Assembly: GCF_019710475.1 (NCBI RefSeq)
Contig: NZ_JAJFAX010000008.1
Span: 62,001-126,000 of the forward strand
DNA length: 64,000 nucleotides
Direction of reading: 5' to 3'
From: Glycomyces sp. TRM65418
Lineage (GTDB): Bacteria > Actinomycetota > Actinomycetes > Mycobacteriales > Micromonosporaceae
This document shows positions 52,058 through 60,767 of the stretch, piece by piece. Position 1 is the stretch's first letter, and each line of letters starts with the position of its first letter. A program made the position numbers and the translations under genes. The notes beneath the pieces are model-generated. The model was given only the letters and a program-made list of their open reading frames with translations, was not told the origin of the DNA and did not search any database.

Positions 52058-53485
52058 TCAGTCCGTTTCCAGGACGAACGCTCGCAATTCTCCGGCCAGG
52101 GCTTCGTCGACGCGGGCGGTGATGACGGAACCGTCGCCGCGGTGCTCGGTGGCGAGGACCTCGCCGCGCGAGCGCAGGCGCGAGACCAGGTCGCCGCGCA
52201 CGTACGGGATGCAGACCGTGAGGGTCGTGTTCGGCTGCGGCAGGGCCTGCTCGATGGCGTCCCGGAGCTTGTCGATGCCGTCGCCGGTGCGCGCGGAGAC
52301 GAACACGGCGTCGGGCCAGTCGGAGCGCAGCTGGAGCACGTCGTCGGGCTCGACGAGGTCGAGCTTGTTGACCACGACCAGCTCGGGGACCTCTTCGGCG
52401 CCGACCTCGGCGAGCACCTCGCGGACCGCGTCGGCCTGGCCGAGCGGGTCGGGGTGGGAGCCGTCGATGACGTGGACGATGAGGTCCGCTTCGGCGACCT
52501 CTTCGAGCGTGGACCGGAAGGCCTCGACGAGCTGGTGCGGCAGGTGCCGGACGAACCCGACCGTGTCGGTGACCGTGTACTCGCGGCCCTCGGCGGTGCG
52601 GGCGCGGCGCGTCGAGGTGTCCAGGGTGGCGAACAGCGCGTCCTGGACGAGGATGCCCGCGCCGGTGAGGGCGTTGAGCAGGCTCGACTTGCCGGCGTTG
52701 GTGTACCCGGCGATGGCGACGCCCGGTACGCGGTTGCGGGTGCGCGAGTCGCGTTTGGTCTCGCGGGTCACGGTGAGTTTCGCCAGTTCGCGGCGGAGCT
52801 TCGCGACCTTCGCGCGGATGCGGCGGCGGTCGGTCTCCAGCTTGGTCTCACCGGGGCCGCGCAGGCCCACGCCGCCGTTGGATCCGGCGCGGCCGCCGGC
52901 CTGGCGGCTCATGGCATCGCCCCAGCCGCGCAGGCGCGGCAGCAGGTACTGCAGCTGCGCGAGCTCGACCTGGGCCTTGCCCTCGGCGCTCTTGGCGTGC
53001 TGGGCGAAGATGTCGAGGATCAGGGCGGTGCGGTCGATGACCTTGACGTTGATGGCCTTCTCGAGGGCGATCAACTGGCCCGGCGACAGCTCGCCGTCGG
53101 CGATGACCGTGTCGGCCTCCAGGGCCTCGACGGTGTCCTTGACCTCTTGGACCTTGCCGGAGCCGATGAAGGTGCCGGCGTCGGGCTTGCTGCGGCGCTG
53201 GATCAGGCCGTCGACGACCTCGGAGCCGGCCGTCTCGGCCAGCTGCGCGAGCTCCGCGAGGGAGTTCTCGGCGTCGTCGATGGAGCCTTCGGTCCAGACG
53301 CCGACCAGGACGACGCGTTCGAGGCGCAGCCGCCGGTATTCGGCGTCGGTGACGTCTTCGAGTTCGGTGGCGGCTATACCGGAGACGCGTCGCAGCGCCT
53401 GGCGGGCCTCCAGGTCCAGGTCCCCGGCGGAGGGGGACTCGGCGGACGGAAAGTCTTCGCGGGATCTCTTGTGCTCTTCGTGCAT
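52058..53485 (-). CDS. hflX: GTPase HflX
   Basis: Ribosome-associated GTPase (splits stalled or hibernating ribosomes in other bacteria); 475 residues. The N-terminal HflX domain ends in the LRGWGD...GGRAGSNGGVGLRGPGETKLE linker. G1 is GYTNAGKSS, G3 is DTVGFVRHLPH, G4 is VNKLD. The start ATG 53485 (MHEEHKRSREDF) has only a weak GGTG ribosome-binding site; two GTG codons directly before it could also start. Downstream gene 71 nt away on the same strand. Confidence 0.93.
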   Translation of the reverse strand: MHEEHKRSREDFPSAESPSAGDLDLEARQALRRVSGIAATELEDVTDAEYRRLRLERVVLVGVWTEGSIDDAENSLAELAQLAETAGSEVVDGLIQRRSKPDAGTFIGSGKVQEVKDTVEALEADTVIADGELSPGQLIALEKAINVKVIDRTALILDIFAQHAKSAEGKAQVELAQLQYLLPRLRGWGDAMSRQAGGRAGSNGGVGLRGPGETKLETDRRRIRAKVAKLRRELAKLTVTRETKRDSRTRNRVPGVAIAGYTNAGKSSLLNALTGAGILVQDALFATLDTSTRRARTAEGREYTVTDTVGFVRHLPHQLVEAFRSTLEEVAEADLIVHVIDGSHPDPLGQADAVREVLAEVGAEEVPELVVVNKLDLVEPDDVLQLRSDWPDAVFVSARTGDGIDKLRDAIEQALPQPNTTLTVCIPYVRGDLVSRLRSRGEVLATEHRGDGSVITARVDEALAGELRAFVLETD

Positions 53486-53791
53486 CACCACAAGCTTGAC
53501 ACGCCTTGGCCCCGACTGCGACCGAATATCGCCCACAGCGTAGCGCCGCCGCCGCGAAGCGTGGCGCGCGCCGCACGGAGTGGCGGGGCCGATGCCCTGC
53601 ACAGGGCCGAGGCGCCGGGGCGCGGGGCGGTGGCATCATTCAAGGCATCCGACTCGGCGGATGCACGGCGCGCGAGCGGCCTTCGCGACGCTCGCCGGCC
53701 TTGCACGGTCAGCCTCGGCGAAGCCTGCGAGCCGTCCCTGAGCACCGCCGAGCGGGCGCGTCCACGACGAAGTGCACCAATAAGGAGCGGC
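53486..53791. other. 306-nt divergent region between hflX and malic enzyme
   Basis: It contains two degenerate copies of the GCGAGCCGT repeat family (about 53682-53745, including CGGCGAAGCCTGCGAGCCGT) and AAGGAG before the malic-enzyme ATG. No clear -35/-10 is identified and no gene is supported. Confidence 0.45.
53682..53750. repeat. Degenerate copies of the CGGCGACGCTTGCGAGCCGT repeat
   Basis: Two units with about 34-nt spacing: TTCGCGACGCTCGCCGGCC and CGGCGAAGCCTGCGAGCCGT. The second differs from the array core at only two positions. Confidence 0.5.
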
Positions 53792-55180
<1,389 letters not shown>

Positions 55181-55193
55181 CGGGCGAGCGAAA

Positions 55194-55222
55194 CGCCCCG
55201 GCGGCCGGCGGCCGCCGGGGCG
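55194..55222 (+). terminator. Terminator after malic enzyme
   Basis: CGCCCCGGCGGC and its complement form a 12-bp perfect stem with a 5-nt loop, 13 nt after the stop. Confidence 0.85.
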
Positions 55223-55461
55223 CCCTCGTTCGGGTGGCCACGGCGGCGCACTCGTTCGGGTGACAAGACCGCGCGAGACCACGGTTCTTGTCGCACCGGC
55301 GCGCAACGCTGGGACCTACCGTTCTCCGGGTGGGTGGGGGTTGGGGACGGTATACGCGTCGGACGCCGCTCGACTGCCGCTCGTGGCCTCATGCGCCGGC
55401 GGACTCGGCTCCCGCGAAATCCGGCCGGACGCGGAAGGATCCTCCGGCGCTCACGGTCCTG

Positions 55462-56253
55462 CTAGAAGCGGAAGGAGCCTTCGGCGACGATCACGGCCGG
55501 CCCCGTCAGGTACAGCGTCTCCTCGGTCACGGTGACGGTGAGCGTCCCCCCGGGGACGTCCACCTTGCACACGCCCGTGTCCTGCCCGGCGTGGCGCAGC
55601 GCGACCGCGGCGACCGCGCACGCGCCCGTGCCGCACGAGGCGGTCTCCCCGACGCCGCGCTCGTGGACGCGCATCCGCACATGCGGAGCGGCGCCGACCA
55701 CGAACTCGACGTTCACGCCGTCGGGGAACACGCCGGCGTCGAACCGCGGCTGGTGGAACAGCTCCAGCGCCTCCAGCTCCGCGTCGTCCCCGAGGTGGCA
55801 CACCAGGTGGGGGTTCCCCATCGAGACGGCCTGTCCGGGCCACGTGAAGCCTTCCACCGACGCCTGCGAGGTCGGGCCGAACGCGGCAGGCCCCATGTCC
55901 ACCCGCAGCTCGTCGCCTTCGACGCGGACCGTCTTGATGCCGGCGCGCGTCGCCACGGGGATCTCCGGGCCCTCGGCCAGGCCCTGCTCCAGCAGGTAGC
56001 GGACGAAGACCCGCACCCCGTTGCCGCACATCTCGGCGATCGAGCCGTCGGCGTTGCGGTAGTCCATGAACCACTCGGCCGCCGGGTCCTCGGAGGGCGC
56101 GACGCGCAGCAGCCCGTCGCCGCCGATGCCGAAGCGGCGGTCGCACAGCGCCGCCACCTGGGCGTCCTTCAGCGGGAGCGCGTCCTTGAGGTCGGGGACG
56201 ATCACGAAGTCGTTGCCGGTGCCGTGCCCCTTGGCGAAGTCGATGGTGGTCAC
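55462..56253 (-). CDS. dapF: Diaminopimelate epimerase
   Basis: Converts LL- to meso-diaminopimelate for lysine and peptidoglycan; 263 residues. Both catalytic cysteine motifs are present, AEMCGNGVRVFVRYL and GETASCGTGACA, with the N-terminal KGHGTGNDFVIVPD. GTG 56253 is chosen because CACAAT lies 6 nt upstream as a leaderless -10; an ATG at 56271 would give six extra residues. Divergent from the CobT-like gene; the two starts are only 41 nt apart. Confidence 0.95.
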   Translation of the reverse strand: MTTIDFAKGHGTGNDFVIVPDLKDALPLKDAQVAALCDRRFGIGGDGLLRVAPSEDPAAEWFMDYRNADGSIAEMCGNGVRVFVRYLLEQGLAEGPEIPVATRAGIKTVRVEGDELRVDMGPAAFGPTSQASVEGFTWPGQAVSMGNPHLVCHLGDDAELEALELFHQPRFDAGVFPDGVNVEFVVGAAPHVRMRVHERGVGETASCGTGACAVAAVALRHAGQDTGVCKVDVPGGTLTVTVTEETLYLTGPAVIVAEGSFRF

Positions 56254-56294
56254 TGGGCAATTGTGCCCCACGGCTTCCGCGCTAGCCTTATGCC
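56254..56294. promoter_or_regulatory. Compact divergent leaderless promoters (dapF / CobT-like)
   Basis: On the minus strand CACAAT (56265-56260) is 6 nt from the dapF GTG. On the plus strand TAGCCT (56283-56288) is 6 nt from GTG 56295. Only 41 bp separate the two start codons, so the -10 of each gene lies in the upstream region of the other. Confidence 0.55.
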
Positions 56295-57437
56295 GTGACT
56301 GAGACGACCGACGCCGGGCCCCTCGCCGACCTGAAAGCGAAGTTCCCCAACGGGGTGTGGACCACCCGCGCCAACGCGCGGCTGCAGGACGCCCTCATCG
56401 AAGGCTCCGGGCTCGGCCGCCTCCAGCCCGCCGTCGGGTGGGCCGCCCGCATGCAGGCCACCGACGCGCCCGAGCCGTTCGCCTCGCCGCGGATGCTCCT
56501 GTTCGCCGGGGAGTACCCCGACGGCTGGGCCGCCGGGGACTACGCGCCCATCGAGGAGCAGGCCGAGGCGCTCGAACGGGGCGAGGGCCCGCTGGCCGAG
56601 CAGGCCGCCCGCTCGGGGCTGCCGATCACCGTCGTCCGCACCCCCGCGAGCGAGGGCACGGACGGGCCGCTGCTCGACGAGACCGAGCTGAACGAGGTCC
56701 TCCGCCTGGGCCGCGAGACCGCCGACCGCGCGATCGACGGGGGTGCGGACCTCCTCCTCGTCGCCGGACTCGGCGCGGGCGCCTCCACGGCCGCCGTCGC
56801 GGTCTGCTCGTTCATCGCCAAGGACGACATCACCACGTACCTGCCGCAGCTGCACGCCCCCGGCGGCGCGGTCTTCGACTCGGCCTGGATGGGCCGCATC
56901 GCCGCGCTGCGCGACCACCTGGCCTTCAACCGAGGGTTCAAGCGCACTCCCGAGGCCCTCATCTCGCGGCTCGGCGGCGCGCAGATCGGCGCGATGGCCG
57001 CCGCGATCTTCACGGCCGCGACCCGCTCCACCGCGATCCTCATCGACGGCCCGGCCGCCATGGCCGCCATGATGATCGCCCGCGACTTCGGCCTGGCGGC
57101 CCCGAAGTGGTGCTACGCGCCGAACCGCTCCACGCACCCCGTCGTCGTCAAGCTCGCCAAGCAGGGCGGCCTCGCCGACGACCTCGGCTTCGAACTCGAC
57201 CTGCCCGACGGCGCCGCGCTGCCCCTCGGCTGGGACTTGCTCCAGCAGAGCCTCCGCATCGCCCAGTCGCTCCCGATGCCGGCCGAGGAGGCGGCACCCG
57301 AACCCGCGGCGGCTCGAACGGCGGCCGAGGCGACCACGACGGCGGACGCCGCCCAGGTCGTCGACGCGCCTGCGGAACCGAGCGACGCTCCCGCGGTGCC
57401 GACCGAACCCGGAGACGCCGAGAAGCGGCAGGCCTAG
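56295..57437 (+). CDS. CobT-like phosphoribosyltransferase-fold protein
   Basis: 380 residues, similar to nicotinate-nucleotide--dimethylbenzimidazole phosphoribosyltransferases that prepare the lower ligand of cobalamin. Landmarks are LLVAGLGAGASTAAVAV (compare GMGIGNTTSAAA), FIAKDDITTYLP, LGGAQIGAMAAAIFTAATRSTAILIDGPAAMAA and APKWCYAPNRSTHP. The usual catalytic GEGTGA near the end reads LPDGAALPLGWD, so the catalytic Glu seems absent. The C-terminal 50 residues are Ala/Glu/Pro-rich. GTG 56295 with a leaderless -10. Two nt upstream of the next gene's ATG. Confidence 0.7.
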   Translation: MTETTDAGPLADLKAKFPNGVWTTRANARLQDALIEGSGLGRLQPAVGWAARMQATDAPEPFASPRMLLFAGEYPDGWAAGDYAPIEEQAEALERGEGPLAEQAARSGLPITVVRTPASEGTDGPLLDETELNEVLRLGRETADRAIDGGADLLLVAGLGAGASTAAVAVCSFIAKDDITTYLPQLHAPGGAVFDSAWMGRIAALRDHLAFNRGFKRTPEALISRLGGAQIGAMAAAIFTAATRSTAILIDGPAAMAAMMIARDFGLAAPKWCYAPNRSTHPVVVKLAKQGGLADDLGFELDLPDGAALPLGWDLLQQSLRIAQSLPMPAEEAAPEPAAARTAAEATTTADAAQVVDAPAEPSDAPAVPTEPGDAEKRQA

Positions 57438-57439
57438 AC

Positions 57440-58240
57440 ATGAGCGGCGCGGATCCTCGAGCAATCGTCGAGTCCCTGAACGACTGGGCTCGGCGCACCG
57501 ACTGGGTGGACTGGGTGGAACTCGGCGGGTCGCTGGGACGAGGCGCGGGCGACGAATTCTCCGATGTGGACGCCGGCATCGGCGTTCGCGAAGCGGATCG
57601 GTCGGCGCGCTCGGACGACGAGCGGCCCGTATCCGAGGCCCGCATCGCCGAAGCGCGATCGGCCGTCGAGTCCTTCGCGCCGGTGGCCGCCTCATTGACG
57701 CAGCCGCTCGACGGCCGGGCCACCCACCTCGTCTGCGTCTACGAAGACGGCCGCCAGCTCTCGCTGGTCGTCTTCGACGCGGACGTCCGAACCGGCTTGC
57801 CGCCGCAGGCCCGCGCCACCGTCGACAAGTCGGGCCGCCTGCGCAGGCCGCTCGATCGGAGCCGCTGGGACGCCGACGACGCCACCGTCCGGGAGTGGAC
57901 CTTCCTGGCGTGGCTGGCGATCGGGGACGCCGCCCGCCACCGGCACCGAGGCCGCACATGGCGGGCGATGCAGTCCCTCACTGAGGCCCGCGACCACCTC
58001 TGGCGGCTCTGGGCCCACCGGCTCGGCCTGGTGTACCCCGGCTTCGGCGCGGTCACGGTCGAGAACGCCGACGCCGAACTCCCGCCGGACATCGAGGACA
58101 CGCACCCACCGGACCTGGGCCCCGAGGCGTTCCACCGGGCCCTGACGGCTATCGCGCGCCTCCTCGAGCCTTACACCGCAGGCGATCTGCGAGCACTGGC
58201 CGAGACGGCCCGCAGCCGCCTCGCGCTCCTCGCCGACTGA
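57440..58240 (+). CDS. Aminoglycoside-type nucleotidyltransferase-fold protein
   Basis: 266 residues. An N-terminal pol-beta-type nucleotidyltransferase core, LGGSLGRGAGDEFSDVDAGIGV (about 28-49), carries the GS...R and DxD metal pair. A helical C-terminal half includes TWRAMQSLTEARDHLWRLW. Similar proteins are annotated as nucleotidyltransferase-domain or aminoglycoside adenylyltransferase-like; the substrate cannot be told. ATG 57440 is two nt after the CobT-like stop, so it is co-transcribed. Confidence 0.75.
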   Translation: MSGADPRAIVESLNDWARRTDWVDWVELGGSLGRGAGDEFSDVDAGIGVREADRSARSDDERPVSEARIAEARSAVESFAPVAASLTQPLDGRATHLVCVYEDGRQLSLVVFDADVRTGLPPQARATVDKSGRLRRPLDRSRWDADDATVREWTFLAWLAIGDAARHRHRGRTWRAMQSLTEARDHLWRLWAHRLGLVYPGFGAVTVENADAELPPDIEDTHPPDLGPEAFHRALTAIARLLEPYTAGDLRALAETARSRLALLAD

Positions 58241-58317
58241 TCGCCGCCGCCACGCGACTTCGCTCGTCCGTTCGGCCCCGCCACGGTTCCCGGGACCGCG
58301 CCGCCCGAGAGATCCAG

Positions 58318-58329
58318 TAGCGTCGAGGC
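58318..58329 (+). promoter_or_regulatory. Leaderless -10 element of the small membrane protein
   Basis: TAGCGT (58318-58323) is 6 nt from ATG 58330. No Shine-Dalgarno sequence is seen at useful distance. Confidence 0.45.
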
Positions 58330-58707
58330 ATGCCCGCCTTCGCGATCGCGGGGCTGGTCCTGCTCGCCGCCCTCGCCGTCTTCCAGATCGCCCTCGCCGC
58401 CGGAGCGCCCTTGGGCCGCTTCGCCTGGGGCGGCCGGCACGACGTGCTGCCGCCGAAACGCCGCGTCGGCAGCGCGGTCGTCGTCGCGATCTACGCCGTG
58501 TTCGCGCTGTTCCTGCTGAGCGAAGCCGACCTGATATCGGTCGTCGGCGAGCCGCAGCTCACCATCGGGATGTGGGCGATTCTGGTCTGCCTGGCGCTGA
58601 CGGGCCTGCTGAACCTGTTCTCTCGCAGCAGGTTCGAGCGTACGGTGATGACGCCGGCCGCGTTGGCGCCGTCGGTGTCGTTCTCGCTGGTGACCCTGAG
58701 CGCGTAA
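58330..58707 (+). CDS. Small four-helix membrane protein
   Basis: 125 residues with four hydrophobic helices (about 2-24, 46-66, 76-96, 105-125) and the loop APLGRFAWGGRHDVLPPKRRVGS. The pattern GxPxGxxxWGG...LP..R..GS is seen in widespread small membrane proteins of unknown role. Monocistronic, convergent with the TetR gene. Confidence 0.75.
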   Translation: MPAFAIAGLVLLAALAVFQIALAAGAPLGRFAWGGRHDVLPPKRRVGSAVVVAIYAVFALFLLSEADLISVVGEPQLTIGMWAILVCLALTGLLNLFSRSRFERTVMTPAALAPSVSFSLVTLSA

Positions 58708-58779
58708 GCGCGAGCGCTCGGGACCGAACCCGCAGTCATGGACGCGAGCGCGCCTCGCGTCCAGGGAGGCCGTCCTGCG

Positions 58780-59412
58780 CTACCGGCTCGTCGGCGCCCC
58801 GAGGAGACGCCGGAGGGCGTCGATCTGCGCCGCCGGCAGCCGCTGCAGTTCCCGAGGCGTCAACGCGCCGAAGTGTTCGACGGTCCATTCGTCCATGGCC
58901 CAGAGGACGGCCTTGCAGAGGTGGCGCTGCAGCGTGAGCGGGAGGTCGTCGCCGATCGCGCCGCTCTCGCGGCCGATCGCCAGCGCGGCGTCGATCCAGT
59001 CGTCCACGGCCGCGCGGATCGTCGCGAGCGGTCCGCCCGGAGCGGCGGGCGCGTCGGGCAGATAGAAGAGCTTGGCGAACAGGCCGAAGGCGGGTTCGTC
59101 GCGAGCGAGCCGGGCCAGCCGCTCGGCGAGCGCGTGCCCTCGTTCCCAGAAGTCGCCGCCCGCCATCGCGGCGGCGCGCGGCGGCTCGAGCGCTTGGACG
59201 AGCGCGGCTCCGAGGTCGGTGACGACCGCGTTGAACAGGGCTTCCTTCGAGGCGAAGTAGTGGTAGAACGAGCTCTTGCTCATGCCCTGCGCGCGGAGGA
59301 TTCGATTGAGGGAGGCCTGCTCGTATCCGGCGCGCGCGAACTCGGCCGCGGCGTGTTCGAGGAGGGTCCGACGTCGCTCGGCGGGCAGCACTCCGGCCGC
59401 GTTCGGTTCCAT
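58780..59412 (-). CDS. TetR-family transcriptional regulator
   Basis: 210 residues. HTH: ERRRTLLEHAAAEFARAGYEQASLNRILRAQGMSKSSFYHYFASKEALFNAVV. The C-terminal ligand domain is not assigned. ATG 59412 has TAGCCT 7 nt upstream and no SD, so it is probably leaderless. Divergent from an FAD monooxygenase with two mirrored operators between them, so it most likely represses both. Confidence 0.9.
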   Translation of the reverse strand: MEPNAAGVLPAERRRTLLEHAAAEFARAGYEQASLNRILRAQGMSKSSFYHYFASKEALFNAVVTDLGAALVQALEPPRAAAMAGGDFWERGHALAERLARLARDEPAFGLFAKLFYLPDAPAAPGGPLATIRAAVDDWIDAALAIGRESGAIGDDLPLTLQRHLCKAVLWAMDEWTVEHFGALTPRELQRLPAAQIDALRRLLGAPTSR

Positions 59413-59432
59413 GCGGCTCAGGCTAGCACCGG

Positions 59433-59484
59433 TGGACCGGGTGGTCCACGGTCGCTGCTAGGCTCGATTGGACCACCCGGTCCA
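59433..59484. promoter_or_regulatory. Two mirrored TetR operators between divergent genes
   Basis: TGGACC-GGGT-GGTCCA at 59433-59448 and TGGACC-ACCC-GGTCCA at 59469-59484 are exact reverse complements of each other, 36 bp centre to centre. TAGGCT (59459-59464) between them is the likely -10 of the monooxygenase gene; TAGCCT (59425-59420, minus) serves the TetR gene. Confidence 0.8.
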
Positions 59485-59501
59485 CCCCTCGAGGAGGAAC
59501 G

Positions 59502-60698
59502 ATGCTCGAACCGACTTCGCTGCAGGAGCAACTGGAGGCCGCACGGGAGGACCGGCTGCGCGTGCTCGTCGTCGGGGCCGGGATCGCCGGACTGACGCTC
59601 GCGCAGCTGCTCCGCCGCGACGGGCGGCGCCCGGTGCTGATCGAACGGGCCGGCCCGGACGCCCCCAGCGGGTACATGCTCGCGCTCATGCCGCTGGTCG
59701 ATCCGGTCCTGGCGGAACTCGGCCTCACCGACGAGTACCGCGTCCGCAGCGTCCCGATGGACCGCTACCGGATTCGCAACCGCCGCGGCGCGCTCACCCG
59801 CGAGTACGCGATGGGCGAGCTGCTCGACGCCTACGGCGACTACCGGGGCATCAGCCGAGGCGAACTGATGGCGGCCTTGGCGACCTCGGGCGGCACGGTC
59901 GCCCATCACACGACGGTCAAGGCGCTGCGCCAGGACGCGAACGAGGTCACGGCCACCTTCGCCGCTCCGGAGGGCGCACCCGAAGCGGCCTTCGACGTCG
60001 TGATCGCCGCCGACGGCCTCCACTCGTCGACCCGGGACCTGATCCTCGCCGAGGACCAGGTCGGGGCCTACGACTCGGACTGGGGCGGCTGGGTGGTCTG
60101 GACCGAGGCCGACGACGACACCGACCTGGGCGAGGAGCTGTGGGGCGCCGGCTGGTTCGTCGGCACGTACCCGGTGAAGGACCGGCTCGGCGTCATCGTC
60201 TGCGTGCCGCGTTCCGAAGAGCCGCGAGGCTTGGCGGCCGTCGCCGCAGCGATCCGCCGCGAGGTGCCCCGGGCCGGATCCAGGATGGACCGCGTGCTCG
60301 CCGACATCGGGGACGGCCGCGAGGCCTACTTCTGGCCGCTGTTCGACCACCGCAGCACGACGTGGAGCACCGGACGAGTCGGTCTGGTGGGCGACGCGGC
60401 CGCCGGTTTCCTTCCCACGGCCGGCATCGGCGCGGGCATGGCGATCGAATCGGCCGCGGCCCTGGCCCGCCGCCTGAGGGACTGCACCCCCGACCGAGTG
60501 GCGTCCGTCCTGCACGCCCACGAGCGCTCGCAGCGCCCGAGAGTGGAAGCCGCGCAGCAGAACTCCCGGCAGCTGGCCCGCCTCATGTTCAACACCGGCA
60601 GAGCGGCGACGGTCCTGCGCGACACCGCCGCCCGCTTCGTCCCGCTCAGCGCGGCGATCAAGCCGATCCGGAGACTCCTGGAGGACCGCCCGACCTGA
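59502..60698 (+). CDS. FAD-dependent monooxygenase (PHBH fold)
   Basis: 398 residues. FAD motifs: GAGIAG at 25-30, ADGLHSSTRD, and LVGDAAAGFLPTAGIGAGMAIESA (GD motif). The family hydroxylates aromatic or polyketide-like substrates with NAD(P)H; similar proteins are TetR-controlled and act in resistance or catabolism. ATG 59502 with GAGGAGG. The substrate is unknown. Controlled by the divergent TetR through the mirrored operators. Confidence 0.9.
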   Translation: MLEPTSLQEQLEAAREDRLRVLVVGAGIAGLTLAQLLRRDGRRPVLIERAGPDAPSGYMLALMPLVDPVLAELGLTDEYRVRSVPMDRYRIRNRRGALTREYAMGELLDAYGDYRGISRGELMAALATSGGTVAHHTTVKALRQDANEVTATFAAPEGAPEAAFDVVIAADGLHSSTRDLILAEDQVGAYDSDWGGWVVWTEADDDTDLGEELWGAGWFVGTYPVKDRLGVIVCVPRSEEPRGLAAVAAAIRREVPRAGSRMDRVLADIGDGREAYFWPLFDHRSTTWSTGRVGLVGDAAAGFLPTAGIGAGMAIESAAALARRLRDCTPDRVASVLHAHERSQRPRVEAAQQNSRQLARLMFNTGRAATVLRDTAARFVPLSAAIKPIRRLLEDRPT

Positions 60699-60753
60699 GC
60701 CGCCGACCATGCCGGACAGGCGGCGTGACCAGCGGCGTGTCCGCTCCCGTCAG

Positions 60754-60767
60754 TAGACTCGGCCCAC
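60754..60767 (+). promoter_or_regulatory. Leaderless -10 element of the helicase-nuclease gene
   Basis: TAGACT (60754-60759) is 8 nt before ATG 60768, the same hexamer and distance as at dxs. Confidence 0.5.
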
